This document shows, one piece after another, positions 32,465-40,899 of a DNA stretch of 54,079 bases. Where the stretch lies: the NCBI GenBank assembly GCA_029558835.1, contig JAKQDH010000099.1:1-54079 (forward strand). Reading direction: 5' to 3'. The DNA is from Planctomycetota bacterium. GTDB lineage: Bacteria > Planctomycetota > Phycisphaerae > UBA1845. The notes under the pieces are model-generated. The model searched no databases and had not been told where the DNA came from. It saw nothing but the letters and a program-made list of their open reading frames with translations. The position numbers were made by a program, and so were the translations under genes. How positions within the stretch are numbered: position 1 is the first letter of the stretch; every line of letters starts with the position of its first letter.

Positions 32465-33142
32465 ATGCGTATTCTGATTACGGCCGGACCGACGCGCGAG
32501 TACTTCGACCCTGTACGTTATCTTTCAAATGCTTCGACTGGAAAAATGGGCTATGCCATCGCTGCCGAAGCCGTTCGCCGGGGCTACCAAGCGGTGCTGG
32601 TGACCGGGCCGGTGTCGCTTCCGGTACCCCAGGGAGTCCGTGTCGAGCACATCGTTAGTGCGGTGCAGATGCTGGAGGCTGCCGTCCGCGCTTTTGAGGA
32701 GTGCGACGCGGCTGTAATGGCAGCGGCGGTATGTGATTACACTCCCGTTGAACCAAGTAAACAAAAAATGCAGCGCTCCGGCGGTTGGCGACCGGAACTC
32801 GCGCCCACGCGCGACATTTGCGCGGAGTTGGGTCGTAGGAAGGGGAAACGGGTGCTGGTGGGTTTTGCGCTCGAGGATCACGACGAACGCCGGCGGGCGG
32901 AAGTGAAGCTCCGCCAGAAGAACTGTGACGCGCTGGTGTTGAATGGGGTTGCCACCGTTGGGTCAGAGTCGGGCGAGATTCAGCTCCTCCGGGCGGGGGG
33001 GACCTGGTCCGAGGTCATTCGGGGGAGCAAGGTGGAGTTGGCCGCGCGGGTCGTGGACCTTGTGGTGGAGCTGGTGTCGGATTGGGACCGCGGACCGAGT
33101 ACCTCGCCGCAACGAGGAATCGACGGTGGTTGCCCATACTGA
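32465..33142 (+). CDS. coaB: Phosphopantothenate-cysteine ligase
   Basis: Joins cysteine to 4'-phosphopantothenate in coenzyme A synthesis. 225 residues matching the CoaB half of CoaBC: ILITAGPTREYFDPVRYLSNASTGKMGYAIA, a central AAAVCDYTPVEP with the conserved Asp, KQKMQRSGG, LVGFALEDHD and a C-terminal Rossmann-like part. ATG 32465 follows GGGAGGCA. Parts of the first 100 codons use more A/T-ending codons than the neighbours. It is separated from coaC by 188 bases of GC-rich non-coding DNA. Confidence 0.92.
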   Translation: MRILITAGPTREYFDPVRYLSNASTGKMGYAIAAEAVRRGYQAVLVTGPVSLPVPQGVRVEHIVSAVQMLEAAVRAFEECDAAVMAAAVCDYTPVEPSKQKMQRSGGWRPELAPTRDICAELGRRKGKRVLVGFALEDHDERRRAEVKLRQKNCDALVLNGVATVGSESGEIQLLRAGGTWSEVIRGSKVELAARVVDLVVELVSDWDRGPSTSPQRGIDGGCPY

Positions 33143-33538
33143 GCCGCGGCGCGGGAAACGCGGGTTCTGCTCGCCTGCCGTGGGAAAAGCGGGTGGTGGC
33201 CGTACAATGTTTGCGCGGTCACGATTACACCTGGCGGGCATGACACGGCGGATTCGGATTGACACCGGTTTTGGTGCGGTTAGACTTTCACCCGCCGGTG
33301 GGCGGGTAGTCGCGGCGCCCGGCGGCGGGCGATGGGGCCGGTGAGTGAGCCAGGTGGAATCTCAGGGCGGTGCGGGCTGCGGGCCCGTGCCGGGTCCTGA
33401 TTGTTTTAGATGATCGAACTGCAACCGGGGTGGCGCCGCGGGCACGGGCGCAGCGGGGGCGGCGCGCTCGACACTGGTGCACGCGGTGAAGCGCGTCGAT
33501 GGTGGTCGGCGTATGTGGGTTCGATGTAGGCGAGGCCC
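33143..33538. other. Intergenic region with the promoter of the glucan genes
   Basis: About 400 bases after coaB. Apart from the promoter at 33259-33286, I see only GC-rich inverted segments (CCGCCGGTGGGCGG, 33293-33306). Confidence 0.4.
33259..33286 (+). promoter_or_regulatory. Sigma70-type promoter upstream of the GT4/GH57 genes
   Basis: Perfect -35 TTGACA (33259-33264), a 16-base spacer and -10 TAGACT (33281-33286). It lies about 250 bases before the GT4 start. Confidence 0.5.
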
Positions 33539-34888
33539 ATGAGAGTTCTGATGCTAGGCTGGGAGTTCCCCCCTTTCATATCGGGAGGGCTGGGAACAGC
33601 GTGCTACGGGCTGACGCGCGCGCTAAGTGAGCTGGGGACGGAGATCCTCTTTGTGCTGCCCCGCGCGGTCGGTGCCAGCCACGCGCAGCACGTGCGCCTG
33701 CTGTCGCCGAGCGAGGTTCTGGCGGGCGGGGGCAGGGTCTCGCGTAGTCTGGCGCGCCAGTTTCGGCACGTGCGTTTTCTCGGAGTCGATGCGGCGTTGC
33801 ATCCGTATGCGGAGCCCGGAGCGACGGCGGCCGAAGCCGCCGCGAAGGGTGCCGCGCGGAGTGCGGCCCAGGAGCCGGCCGCGGAAGCCCAGCTGCTGGG
33901 CTTCCACCGTCCGGTGCGCACCTCCACGGGGGTGCTGGGCAGCGGCGGCGCCGGTGCCGACTACGCCGGGGACATGTTCACGGAAACCGCGCGGTACTGC
34001 GACTTGGTGCTGGAAATCGTCGAGCACAACGACTTCGACGTGGTGCACGCTCACGACTGGATGACGTACCAGGCGGGGATCGCGGCCGCCCGGGCAAGCG
34101 GCAAGCCGCTGGTCGTCCACGTGCACTCGACGGAGTTCGATCGCAGCGGCGAGCACGTCAACCAGCGCGTGTACGATGTCGAGCGGGCAGGCATGCACGC
34201 GGCCGACCAGGTGATTACCGTCAGTCACCTGACCAAGAGCATCGCGGTGAGTCGCTACGGCGTGTCGCCCGACAAGATTACGGTGGTGTACAACGGCATC
34301 GAGCGCAACGGCTCGCCGGAGCAGCCCATCCCGCGCATCCGGCGGGACGAGAAGATCGTGCTGTTCATCGGGCGGATCACGATGCAGAAGGGCCCGGAGT
34401 ACTTCGTGCGGGCCGCCAAGAAGGTGCTCGAGGTGATGGAGAACGTGCGCTTCATCATGGCCGGCAGCGGCGACATGGCTCGCGCCTCGATTGAGCTGGC
34501 GGCCCAGCTCGGCATCGGGCACAAGGTGCTGTTCACGGGCTTCCTGCGGGGCAAGGACGTCGAGCGGGTGTTCCGCATGGCGGACTTGTACGTGATGCCG
34601 TCGGTGTCGGAGCCGTTCGGGATCGCGCCGCTGGAGGCGATCGCCCAGGACGTACCGGTGCTGATTTCGAAGCAATCGGGCGTGTCGGAGGTGCTATCCC
34701 ACGCCCTGAAGGTGGACTTCTGGGACGTGGACGAGATGGCCAACAAGATCGTGGCGGTGCTGCGGCACCCGCCACTGCACTCGACGCTGCGGCAGCACAG
34801 CAGCTTTGAGATCACGCGGCTGACGTGGACGACGGCGGCCCAGAACTGCCTGGACGTGTACCGCCGGGCGACGGGGCGGGGCGATTAG
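33539..34888 (+). CDS. Family 4/5-like glycosyltransferase (starch/glycogen-synthase-type)
   Basis: 449 residues with a GT-B fold. The N-terminus MRVLMLGWEFPPFISGGLGTACYGL is the glycogen-synthase-type donor loop. DFDVVHAHDWMTYQAG, HVHSTEFDRSG and ITVSHLTKSIAV follow. The C-terminal half has VVYNGIER, FIGRITMQKGPEYFVRA, and the donor-binding VMPSVSEPFGIAPLEAIAQ with the E-x7-E motif. It likely transfers glucose from a nucleotide donor. A GH57 gene follows 60 bases later; this pair is repeatedly found together and is thought to act in alpha-glucan or glycogen metabolism. An Ala-rich insert at about 100-125 is unusual. Confidence 0.88.
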   Translation: MRVLMLGWEFPPFISGGLGTACYGLTRALSELGTEILFVLPRAVGASHAQHVRLLSPSEVLAGGGRVSRSLARQFRHVRFLGVDAALHPYAEPGATAAEAAAKGAARSAAQEPAAEAQLLGFHRPVRTSTGVLGSGGAGADYAGDMFTETARYCDLVLEIVEHNDFDVVHAHDWMTYQAGIAAARASGKPLVVHVHSTEFDRSGEHVNQRVYDVERAGMHAADQVITVSHLTKSIAVSRYGVSPDKITVVYNGIERNGSPEQPIPRIRRDEKIVLFIGRITMQKGPEYFVRAAKKVLEVMENVRFIMAGSGDMARASIELAAQLGIGHKVLFTGFLRGKDVERVFRMADLYVMPSVSEPFGIAPLEAIAQDVPVLISKQSGVSEVLSHALKVDFWDVDEMANKIVAVLRHPPLHSTLRQHSSFEITRLTWTTAAQNCLDVYRRATGRGD

Positions 34889-34948
34889 GCGGGCGGCGGG
34901 CCGGTGCCCCCGGGCAGGCACCCGGGGCCCACAGGGAGGTGTACGGCA

Positions 34949-36142
34949 ATGGCTTCCGTCTGCTTCTACTTCCAGGTGCACCAGCCTTACCGGCTGCGGC
35001 GCTACAGCATCTTCGATACCGGGCATGACTACTTCGATCGCGTGGTGAACCGCAACGTGTGTCAGAAGGTGGCACAGAAGTGCTACCTGCCGGCCTGTTC
35101 CCTGCTGCTGGACCTGGTGCGTGAGCACGAAGGGCGCTTCCGCTTCAGCTTCTCGATCACCGGGGTGGTGCTGGACCAGTTTCAGGAGTACTGCCCGGAA
35201 GTGCTGGAGCTTCTGCACCGGCTCAACGAGACCGGCTGCGTGGAGTTCCTGGCGGAGACGTACTATCACTCCCTGGCGTTCCTGTACTCGCGCGAGGAGC
35301 TCGCGCAGCAGGTGGAGATGCACCGCCGGCGCATCCGCGAGACGTTCGGGCAGGAGCCGCGGGTCTTCCGCAACACCGAGTTGATCTACAACAACGACCT
35401 GGCCCATTTCGTCGCCAACCTCGGCTTCGCGGGGATGCTCTGCGAGGGGGTGGACCGACTGCTGGGGTATCGCAGCCCGGCGTACGTCTATCATCCGCCG
35501 CGGGCGCCGGACTTCGCCCTGCTGCTCAAGAACTACCGGCTGAGCGACGACATTGCGTTCCGCTTCGGGGACCGGAACTGGTCGGAATGGCCGCTGCCGG
35601 CCGAGCGTTTCGCCCAGTGGGTGCACCAGATCAATGGCAACGGCTACCTCGTCAACCTGTTCATGGACTTCGAGACGCTGGGGGAGCACCAGTGGGAGGA
35701 CACGGGCATCTTCGCGTTCATGCGGGTGCTGCCGGGCAAGATCATGGAACTGGGGGGCAATGACTTCCTGAAGGTGTCGGAGGCGATCGCCCGCTACCCC
35801 AAGGACGGGGCCTACGATGTCCCGCACCTGATCAGTTGGGCCGATACCGAGCGGGACCTGTCGGCTTGGCTGGGCAACTCCATGCAGTCCAACGCCGTGG
35901 CGGAGTTGTACCGGCTGGAGTCGGCCATTAAAGCGACCGGGGACGCCGGCCTGTTGTCCGACTGGCGGCGGATGCAGACGTCGGACCACTTTTACTACAT
36001 GTGCACCAAGTACTTCGCCGACGGCGACGTGCACAAGTACTTTAACCCCTACGACTCGCCGTATGACTCGTACATCAACTTCATGAACGTGCTGGACAAC
36101 CTGGGGTATCGGGCGCGGCGGACGTCGCAGTGGGTGGCATGA
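34949..36142 (+). CDS. Glycoside hydrolase family 57 protein (alpha-amylase/branching-type)
   Basis: 397 residues of the GH57 barrel: VCFYFQVHQPYRLR with the HQP motif, SFSITGVVLDQF, EFLAETYYHSLAFLYS, the nucleophile Glu144 in FRNTELIYNN, and the acid/base Asp240 in LFMDFETLGEHQ, followed by PHLISWADTERD. It cleaves or rearranges alpha-1,4-glucans. The length is close to the short cytoplasmic GH57 group, and I see no signal peptide. GGGAGGT lies 9 bases before ATG 34949. It is co-directional with the GT4 gene, so the two probably build or remodel an intracellular alpha-glucan. Whether it is an amylase, 4-alpha-glucanotransferase or branching enzyme cannot be told. Confidence 0.88.
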   Translation: MASVCFYFQVHQPYRLRRYSIFDTGHDYFDRVVNRNVCQKVAQKCYLPACSLLLDLVREHEGRFRFSFSITGVVLDQFQEYCPEVLELLHRLNETGCVEFLAETYYHSLAFLYSREELAQQVEMHRRRIRETFGQEPRVFRNTELIYNNDLAHFVANLGFAGMLCEGVDRLLGYRSPAYVYHPPRAPDFALLLKNYRLSDDIAFRFGDRNWSEWPLPAERFAQWVHQINGNGYLVNLFMDFETLGEHQWEDTGIFAFMRVLPGKIMELGGNDFLKVSEAIARYPKDGAYDVPHLISWADTERDLSAWLGNSMQSNAVAELYRLESAIKATGDAGLLSDWRRMQTSDHFYYMCTKYFADGDVHKYFNPYDSPYDSYINFMNVLDNLGYRARRTSQWVA

Positions 36143-36460
36143 GCGGTCGAAACTGCGGGTGGCGGTCTGGGAATCAGGGGCGGCAGATGGGGCAATGGGT
36201 AGGGTGGGCAAAACGGGCGCGTACTCTTCCGTAATTCTCTATGAGGAAAGAACTTAGCTGGTTTGGCGGCGGCGCCAGCAGGGGCTGCGTTTGCGTAAAC
36301 CCGTACAGGCAAAGGGGTTGGGTTCGGTTTTCCGCGCAAATGTTCAAGAGCGGACGGGCCGAGCGCCGATTAGGCTGGGAAGCGATGGAGGCACCGGGAG
36401 GCGGTACGCCCGGACCGGCGGTTGGCCGCGTGGCGTGGCGAAATCTTCGGGAATTGGCGG

Positions 36461-36488
36461 TTGACTTGGGTTGGCCAACACCTACAAT
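36461..36488 (+). promoter_or_regulatory. Promoter of the large lipoprotein gene
   Basis: -35 TTGACT (36461-36466), a 16-base spacer and -10 TACAAT (36483-36488), each five of six to consensus. It predicts a transcript start near 36495, about 390 bases before the ATG. Confidence 0.55.
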
Positions 36489-36884
36489 TCGCCCGCAGTA
36501 AACCGGCGGGGGGATGTCGTGGCGGCCTCCGGCGGTGGGTCACAACGTAGTTGGCGGCGGTCGTTCCGGTGCTGGCGCGTGCCCGGAGCGGCGGAGCCCC
36601 AAGTCACGAGTTCATGCAGGGTCGATGGGGACCAGTGTGGGAGGGAGCCCTCGGTGGTCGGGCGGGGCCGGCCCCGGAGCGGTACGTATGGATGTCCCAT
36701 CGGTTGGGCGCGGAGCTGGCGGTCGGCGAACGGGAGGCGGAGGGCGATTGGATCGTTAGCTGGGGCGGTTGAAAACGACGCGAGGTGCCGGATTGCGCCT
36801 CGCGGTTCACAGGATTCGGAAAGACGGTTGGTTGACAGGAGAAGCGTGGCTTCAGAACACGCCACAGTCTTTCACGGGAGGTCA
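36489..36884 (+). other. Long 5' leader of the lipoprotein gene
   Basis: About 390 bases between the promoter and the ATG, with no ribosome-bound small gene that I trust. It contains a GC-rich half and then a more balanced stretch ending in ACGGGAGGTCA before ATG. The preceding part of the gap (36143-36460) shows no gene either. Confidence 0.35.
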
Positions 36885-39800
36885 ATGAGAATGGTACGTT
36901 CAGAGATGCTGCGGAAATTGGGATGGTTGCGGGGCGTGGCTCGGGTAGGCACGCTCTGTGGCGTGCTGGCCATGCTCCTGGTCTTCGTGCCGGGCTGCCC
37001 GCCGTGCGAGACGGACGCCGACTGCGACGACGGCCTGTGGTGCAACGGGGCGGAAACGTGCAACGTCGAGACCGGGCGGTGCGTGGCCGGCGAGGACCCC
37101 TGCGAGGGTCTGCTGGGCTGCGACGACGAGAATGACGTGTGCATCGAGTGCGTGACGGTCGCCGATTGCGGCGATGAGGATCTGTGCACGACGGACGCCT
37201 GCGTGGACGGTTTGTGCGTTTACACGCCGGTGGACTGCGATGACAACGATGCCTGCACGACCGACACGTGCACCGCGGCCACGGGCGCGTGCGTCCACAC
37301 GGATGTCGTCTGCGACGACGGCGATCTGTGCACGGACGATGACTGCGACCCGGCCACCGGGTGCGTCTACACGCCGGCGGATTGCGGCGACGAGGTTTGC
37401 GACCCGGTGACGGGTGACTGCGTCGAGTGCGTGGCGGCCGCCGATTGCGCGGACGATGATGCCTGCACGACCGACGCCTGCGTCGACAACGCCTGCGTGT
37501 ACACGGACGTGGTGTGCGATGACGGCGACCTCTGCACGACGGACACGTGCGATGCGGCCGCGGGTTGCGTCTTCACCCCGGTGGTCTGCCCGGCGGGTCA
37601 GGAGTGCGACGCCACGACGGGTGATTGCGTGCCGGTGACCGAGTGCGACGACGACACCGATTGCGACGACCTGCTGTGGTGCACCGGCGAGGAGACCTGC
37701 GACCTGGCCACGGGCACTTGTGTGGCGGGTACGGCGCCGTGCGATCCGGACACGCAGGAGTGCGACGAGGATGCCGACATCTGCATCGACCTCGTGACGC
37801 CGTGCGTGGAGGATGCCGACTGCAACGACGACGACAACTGCACGACCGACGCGTGCGTGGACGAGGCCTGCGTATTCACGCCGGTGGCGTGCGCCGCGGG
37901 TCAGGAGTGCGATCCGGACACGGGTGAGTGCGTGGACATCCCCGGCGAGACCCGCACCTTCACGCTGCTGATCGGCGAGTCGCTTACCGGGACGGGCAAC
38001 GCGGACACCTTCAACGCACCGCTGGAGTTGAACCAGGCGGGCGTGACCCTGCCGACGCTGCAGACCGGCGACGCGGCCGACGGGTTGGACGGCACGGACA
38101 CGTTGGCGCTGATGCTCAACAGCACGGCGGACAACACGGTCCTGCCGACGCTGACCAGCATGGAGCGGCTGCAGGTTACGGACTTCACCGCGGGGTTGTT
38201 TACGACGACGCTGAACCTGCTCAACACGCCGGATGTCACGGACATTGCGGTGACGAATACGAGTCAGGTTAATGATGCGGACTCGACGATCATCAGCAAC
38301 ATCGCCAACAACGCGAGCATGGGCCTGACCAACGTGGGCTCCGACGTGGACCTCCAGTTCCAGGTGGGCGCCACGAGCGGGAGCGCGGACGTCGCGACCG
38401 TGTCGGTTTCCCAGACGACGGCGACGGCCGAGCTGCTGATCACGACGGCGACCACGAACGGGTTTGAGACCATCAACCTGACCGCGACCGGTCTGCTGCG
38501 GAACTACCTGGAGGACCTGACGTTCGTGACCGGCACGAGCCAGCGGACGCTCAACGTCCTCGGTGACCAGGCGCTGACGATCATCGGTGCGGTCGATGCG
38601 AATCTCACCGCCATCGGTGCCGGTGAGAACACGGGTGGGGTGGCGCTGAACGCCGCCGGCACCGGCAATGTCACGTTCACGGGCGGGACCGGCAACGACG
38701 TGCTGCTCATGGGCAACAGCTACACCACGGGCGATACCCTGAACGGCGGCGACGGGTCCGACGTTCTCGGCATGAACTCGGCGCAGGCGAACGTTGCGAC
38801 GAACCAGACCAACGTGACCAACTTCGAGGGTCTGCTGATTCAGGACGCGCTGGCGAATGCCGTCAACACGACGTACTTCGGCAGCCCGACGACCGTCTAC
38901 CAGCCGGCCGGTATCGCGGGCGGCTTCGCGACGACGGTGGCGAGCGGTACGAACGTCGTGTTCGGCGCGTTCTTCAGCGGGACGAGCCAGTTCGTGGCGA
39001 ACACGGACACGGCCGCCAACGGCGCGATCACGGTGACGGGGCTTGGGGCCACCGACAACGCGACCTTGACCGTGAACGACCACGACTTTGGCGCCGCGGG
39101 CAATACGCTGACGCTCAACGGCATCGAGACCCTGAGCCTGGTTTCCAGTGGGGCGGCCAACGGCAACCCGGCGGATGGCAACGTGAACATCCTGGGTACC
39201 CTGACCCTGGCTCCGACATCGGGCACGGGCAGCATCACGCTCACGGGCACGGCCCCGTTCCAGACGCTGGGCCCGGTAAGCGCGGGGGTCATCAACGCGG
39301 TGGACTTCGGTCAGGCGTTCACGATGGCGCTGAACACGGCCGGTAACACCACCAACTCGACGGTGGCGGGTGCCGGCGCGACGATCACCGGTGGCGCGGG
39401 CAATGATGTGCTGGTGGGTTCGGTCAATGGTGACACGATGGTGCCAGGGGCCGGTAACAACACCGCGCAGCCGGGCCGTGGGGCGGATTCGGTGACGTTC
39501 ACGACGGGCACCAACATCCTCGATCTGGAGGACCTGCAGGCTGCCCATCTGACGTTCGCGAACCGCGTGCTGGTCTCCGCTTTCAATGCGGACGGGACGA
39601 CCTACACGGCCGGGGCGAGCGTTGCCGATGCGATCCGCTTTGACAACGTGTCCACCAACGAAGACCTGTCCGACGGTTGCGCCGCGGCCGGGTTCCTGGC
39701 GGTGGCCACCGCGGGCAGCATCAACCTGAACACGCTGGCGGGCGGCACGACGGCCGGTATCCTGGAGCTGGCCTGGGAGTTCTCGCCGGCCGTGAACCTC

Positions 39801-40067
39801 GGGGCCGGTGGCGCGAACGAGCAGAATGGTACCACTCTGCTCAGCGCTCTGGGTGCCGCCAGCGGGACGACGGCGGGCACCCTCACGGCGGCCGCCGATG
39901 ATGATGCGATCGTCATCATTGCCTACCAGGGTGGTAACGCGTACTTCTACTTCGCGGATGAGGGCAACGGCGGGAACACGACGTACGACGCCGCCGAGAT
40001 CGCGCTGTTCGCGGTGTTCAGCAACGTGTCGGTGGGCGGCTTCGACCGGACGCAGTTCATCGACTAG
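36885..40067 (+). CDS. Very large lipoprotein: Cys/Asp repeats plus S-layer/RTX-like region
   Basis: 1060 residues from ATG 36885 (GGGAGGT 6 bases upstream). A signal sequence ends in a lipobox (LLVFVPGC, Cys about residue 38). Residues about 40-350 hold repeated modules of the form CxxDxDCDDGxxCTTDxC, with many paired Cys and Asp, likely disulphide-linked and Ca-binding. From about 353 to the end the protein is Thr/Asn/Gly-rich with beta-repeat character. It opens FTLLIGESLTGTGNADTF and TLQTGDAADGLDGTDTL, like bacterial S-layer and RTX proteins, with GGTGNDVLLMG near 600 and GGAGNDVLVGSVNGDTM near 836. It is probably an outer-surface structural or adhesive protein anchored by lipid. Confidence 0.8.
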   Translation: MRMVRSEMLRKLGWLRGVARVGTLCGVLAMLLVFVPGCPPCETDADCDDGLWCNGAETCNVETGRCVAGEDPCEGLLGCDDENDVCIECVTVADCGDEDLCTTDACVDGLCVYTPVDCDDNDACTTDTCTAATGACVHTDVVCDDGDLCTDDDCDPATGCVYTPADCGDEVCDPVTGDCVECVAAADCADDDACTTDACVDNACVYTDVVCDDGDLCTTDTCDAAAGCVFTPVVCPAGQECDATTGDCVPVTECDDDTDCDDLLWCTGEETCDLATGTCVAGTAPCDPDTQECDEDADICIDLVTPCVEDADCNDDDNCTTDACVDEACVFTPVACAAGQECDPDTGECVDIPGETRTFTLLIGESLTGTGNADTFNAPLELNQAGVTLPTLQTGDAADGLDGTDTLALMLNSTADNTVLPTLTSMERLQVTDFTAGLFTTTLNLLNTPDVTDIAVTNTSQVNDADSTIISNIANNASMGLTNVGSDVDLQFQVGATSGSADVATVSVSQTTATAELLITTATTNGFETINLTATGLLRNYLEDLTFVTGTSQRTLNVLGDQALTIIGAVDANLTAIGAGENTGGVALNAAGTGNVTFTGGTGNDVLLMGNSYTTGDTLNGGDGSDVLGMNSAQANVATNQTNVTNFEGLLIQDALANAVNTTYFGSPTTVYQPAGIAGGFATTVASGTNVVFGAFFSGTSQFVANTDTAANGAITVTGLGATDNATLTVNDHDFGAAGNTLTLNGIETLSLVSSGAANGNPADGNVNILGTLTLAPTSGTGSITLTGTAPFQTLGPVSAGVINAVDFGQAFTMALNTAGNTTNSTVAGAGATITGGAGNDVLVGSVNGDTMVPGAGNNTAQPGRGADSVTFTTGTNILDLEDLQAAHLTFANRVLVSAFNADGTTYTAGASVADAIRFDNVSTNEDLSDGCAAAGFLAVATAGSINLNTLAGGTTAGILELAWEFSPAVNLGAGGANEQNGTTLLSALGAASGTTAGTLTAAADDDAIVIIAYQGGNAYFYFADEGNGGNTTYDAAEIALFAVFSNVSVGGFDRTQFID

Positions 40068-40125
40068 CGGCGCCGGTGGAGGCCTGAACGCGGCGGGCTA
40101 TGCCCACCGCCAGAAGTGAACCTTT

Positions 40126-40164
40126 GCGGAGCCCGGCGGGTGGATGCCATCTGCCGGGCTCCGC
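40126..40164. terminator. Bidirectional terminator-like hairpin
   Basis: Perfect 12-bp stem GCGGAGCCCGGC (40126-40137) with GCCGGGCTCCGC (40153-40164) around a 15-base loop, 60 bases after the lipoprotein stop and in the convergent gap before the pseudopilin operon end. There is no T run, so it may act with Rho or as an mRNA stabiliser. Nothing else is seen in 40068-40371. Confidence 0.55.
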
Positions 40165-40371
40165 TGTTGCGCAGCCGTGCGGAGGGGTACTGGATGTGAG
40201 CCGGGCGAAGCCGAACCTCAGGTACGAGCCCGGCGACGCAGGGTGGGAAGACGCGGCGGGGCAGACTTGACGCGGCTGGTGCCGGTGGGGTTGGTGCCGT
40301 CGGTGTCTGCGGGCTATTGCTTGCCGTTCCGATCTCGCCCGTGGTCCGTCCGCGGAGGCGCGCGGCGGGCA

Positions 40372-40899
40372 CTACTGGGCGGTGATTTCGCCGCTGACGG
40401 GATCTATGGTAATTGTCAAGGCGGCGCCGCCACCGGCCAGTACAACGGTGGCCGCAGCGGTCTGGTCGGGCAGCCCGAAACCGTCGAAGCGCAGCTCCGT
40501 GTCGCCGCCGAGGCTGTAGCTCTGGATGGTAACGCCGGCCAGCGTGCTCGCCCGCCCGCTGCCGAAGACCACCAGGAACTGGCCGTTGCCGGCCGGATCG
40601 GCGACCGGGGTGTCCGGGGCGGAAACTTTGGCGATCCAGTAGCGGTTGTTGGCCTTGTCGACCTTGAGCAGGCAGGGATCATCCGGGTGGCTGATGGACT
40701 CGTGCTGGGCGAACTCGAGGTCGGCCATCAGCAGGCGGGCGGCGCCGATCAACTGGGTGGCCGCGGTGGTCCCCGTCATCGGCAGGGCCAAGGCGGCCAC
40801 GATCGCCAGGATCACCAGGACGATCATCAGTTCGACAAACGTGAACGCGACCCGACGGTCCCGACCCCACGTCAAGTGCTTCGCCTGCCACCCCCTCAT
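40372..40899 (-). CDS. Type II secretion/type IV pilus pseudopilin (GspH/FimT-like)
   Basis: 175 residues. Prepilin cleavage is predicted after Ala18 (RRVA|FTFVELMIVLVILAIV), followed by a 20-residue hydrophobic helix and a beta-rich C-terminal domain (YWIAKVSAPDTPV...LRFDGFGLPDQTAAATVVLAGG...ITIDPVSGEI), as in GspH. The -1 residue is Ala rather than Gly, tolerated by some prepilin peptidases. It is last of three overlapping minus-strand pseudopilin genes; its start shares the stop region of the gene before. It likely forms part of a pseudopilus tip; the motor and secretin genes are not in the window. Confidence 0.85.
   Translation of the reverse strand: MRGWQAKHLTWGRDRRVAFTFVELMIVLVILAIVAALALPMTGTTAATQLIGAARLLMADLEFAQHESISHPDDPCLLKVDKANNRYWIAKVSAPDTPVADPAGNGQFLVVFGSGRASTLAGVTIQSYSLGGDTELRFDGFGLPDQTAAATVVLAGGGAALTITIDPVSGEITAQ

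Noticed and set aside
36900..39548. 882-codon open frame on the minus strand across the giant lipoprotein gene
   Set aside because: It is exactly antisense to a gene with signal peptide, ribosome site and clear repeats. The product is Arg/His/Gly-rich without a domain, as expected when the sense strand has strong third-base GC bias.
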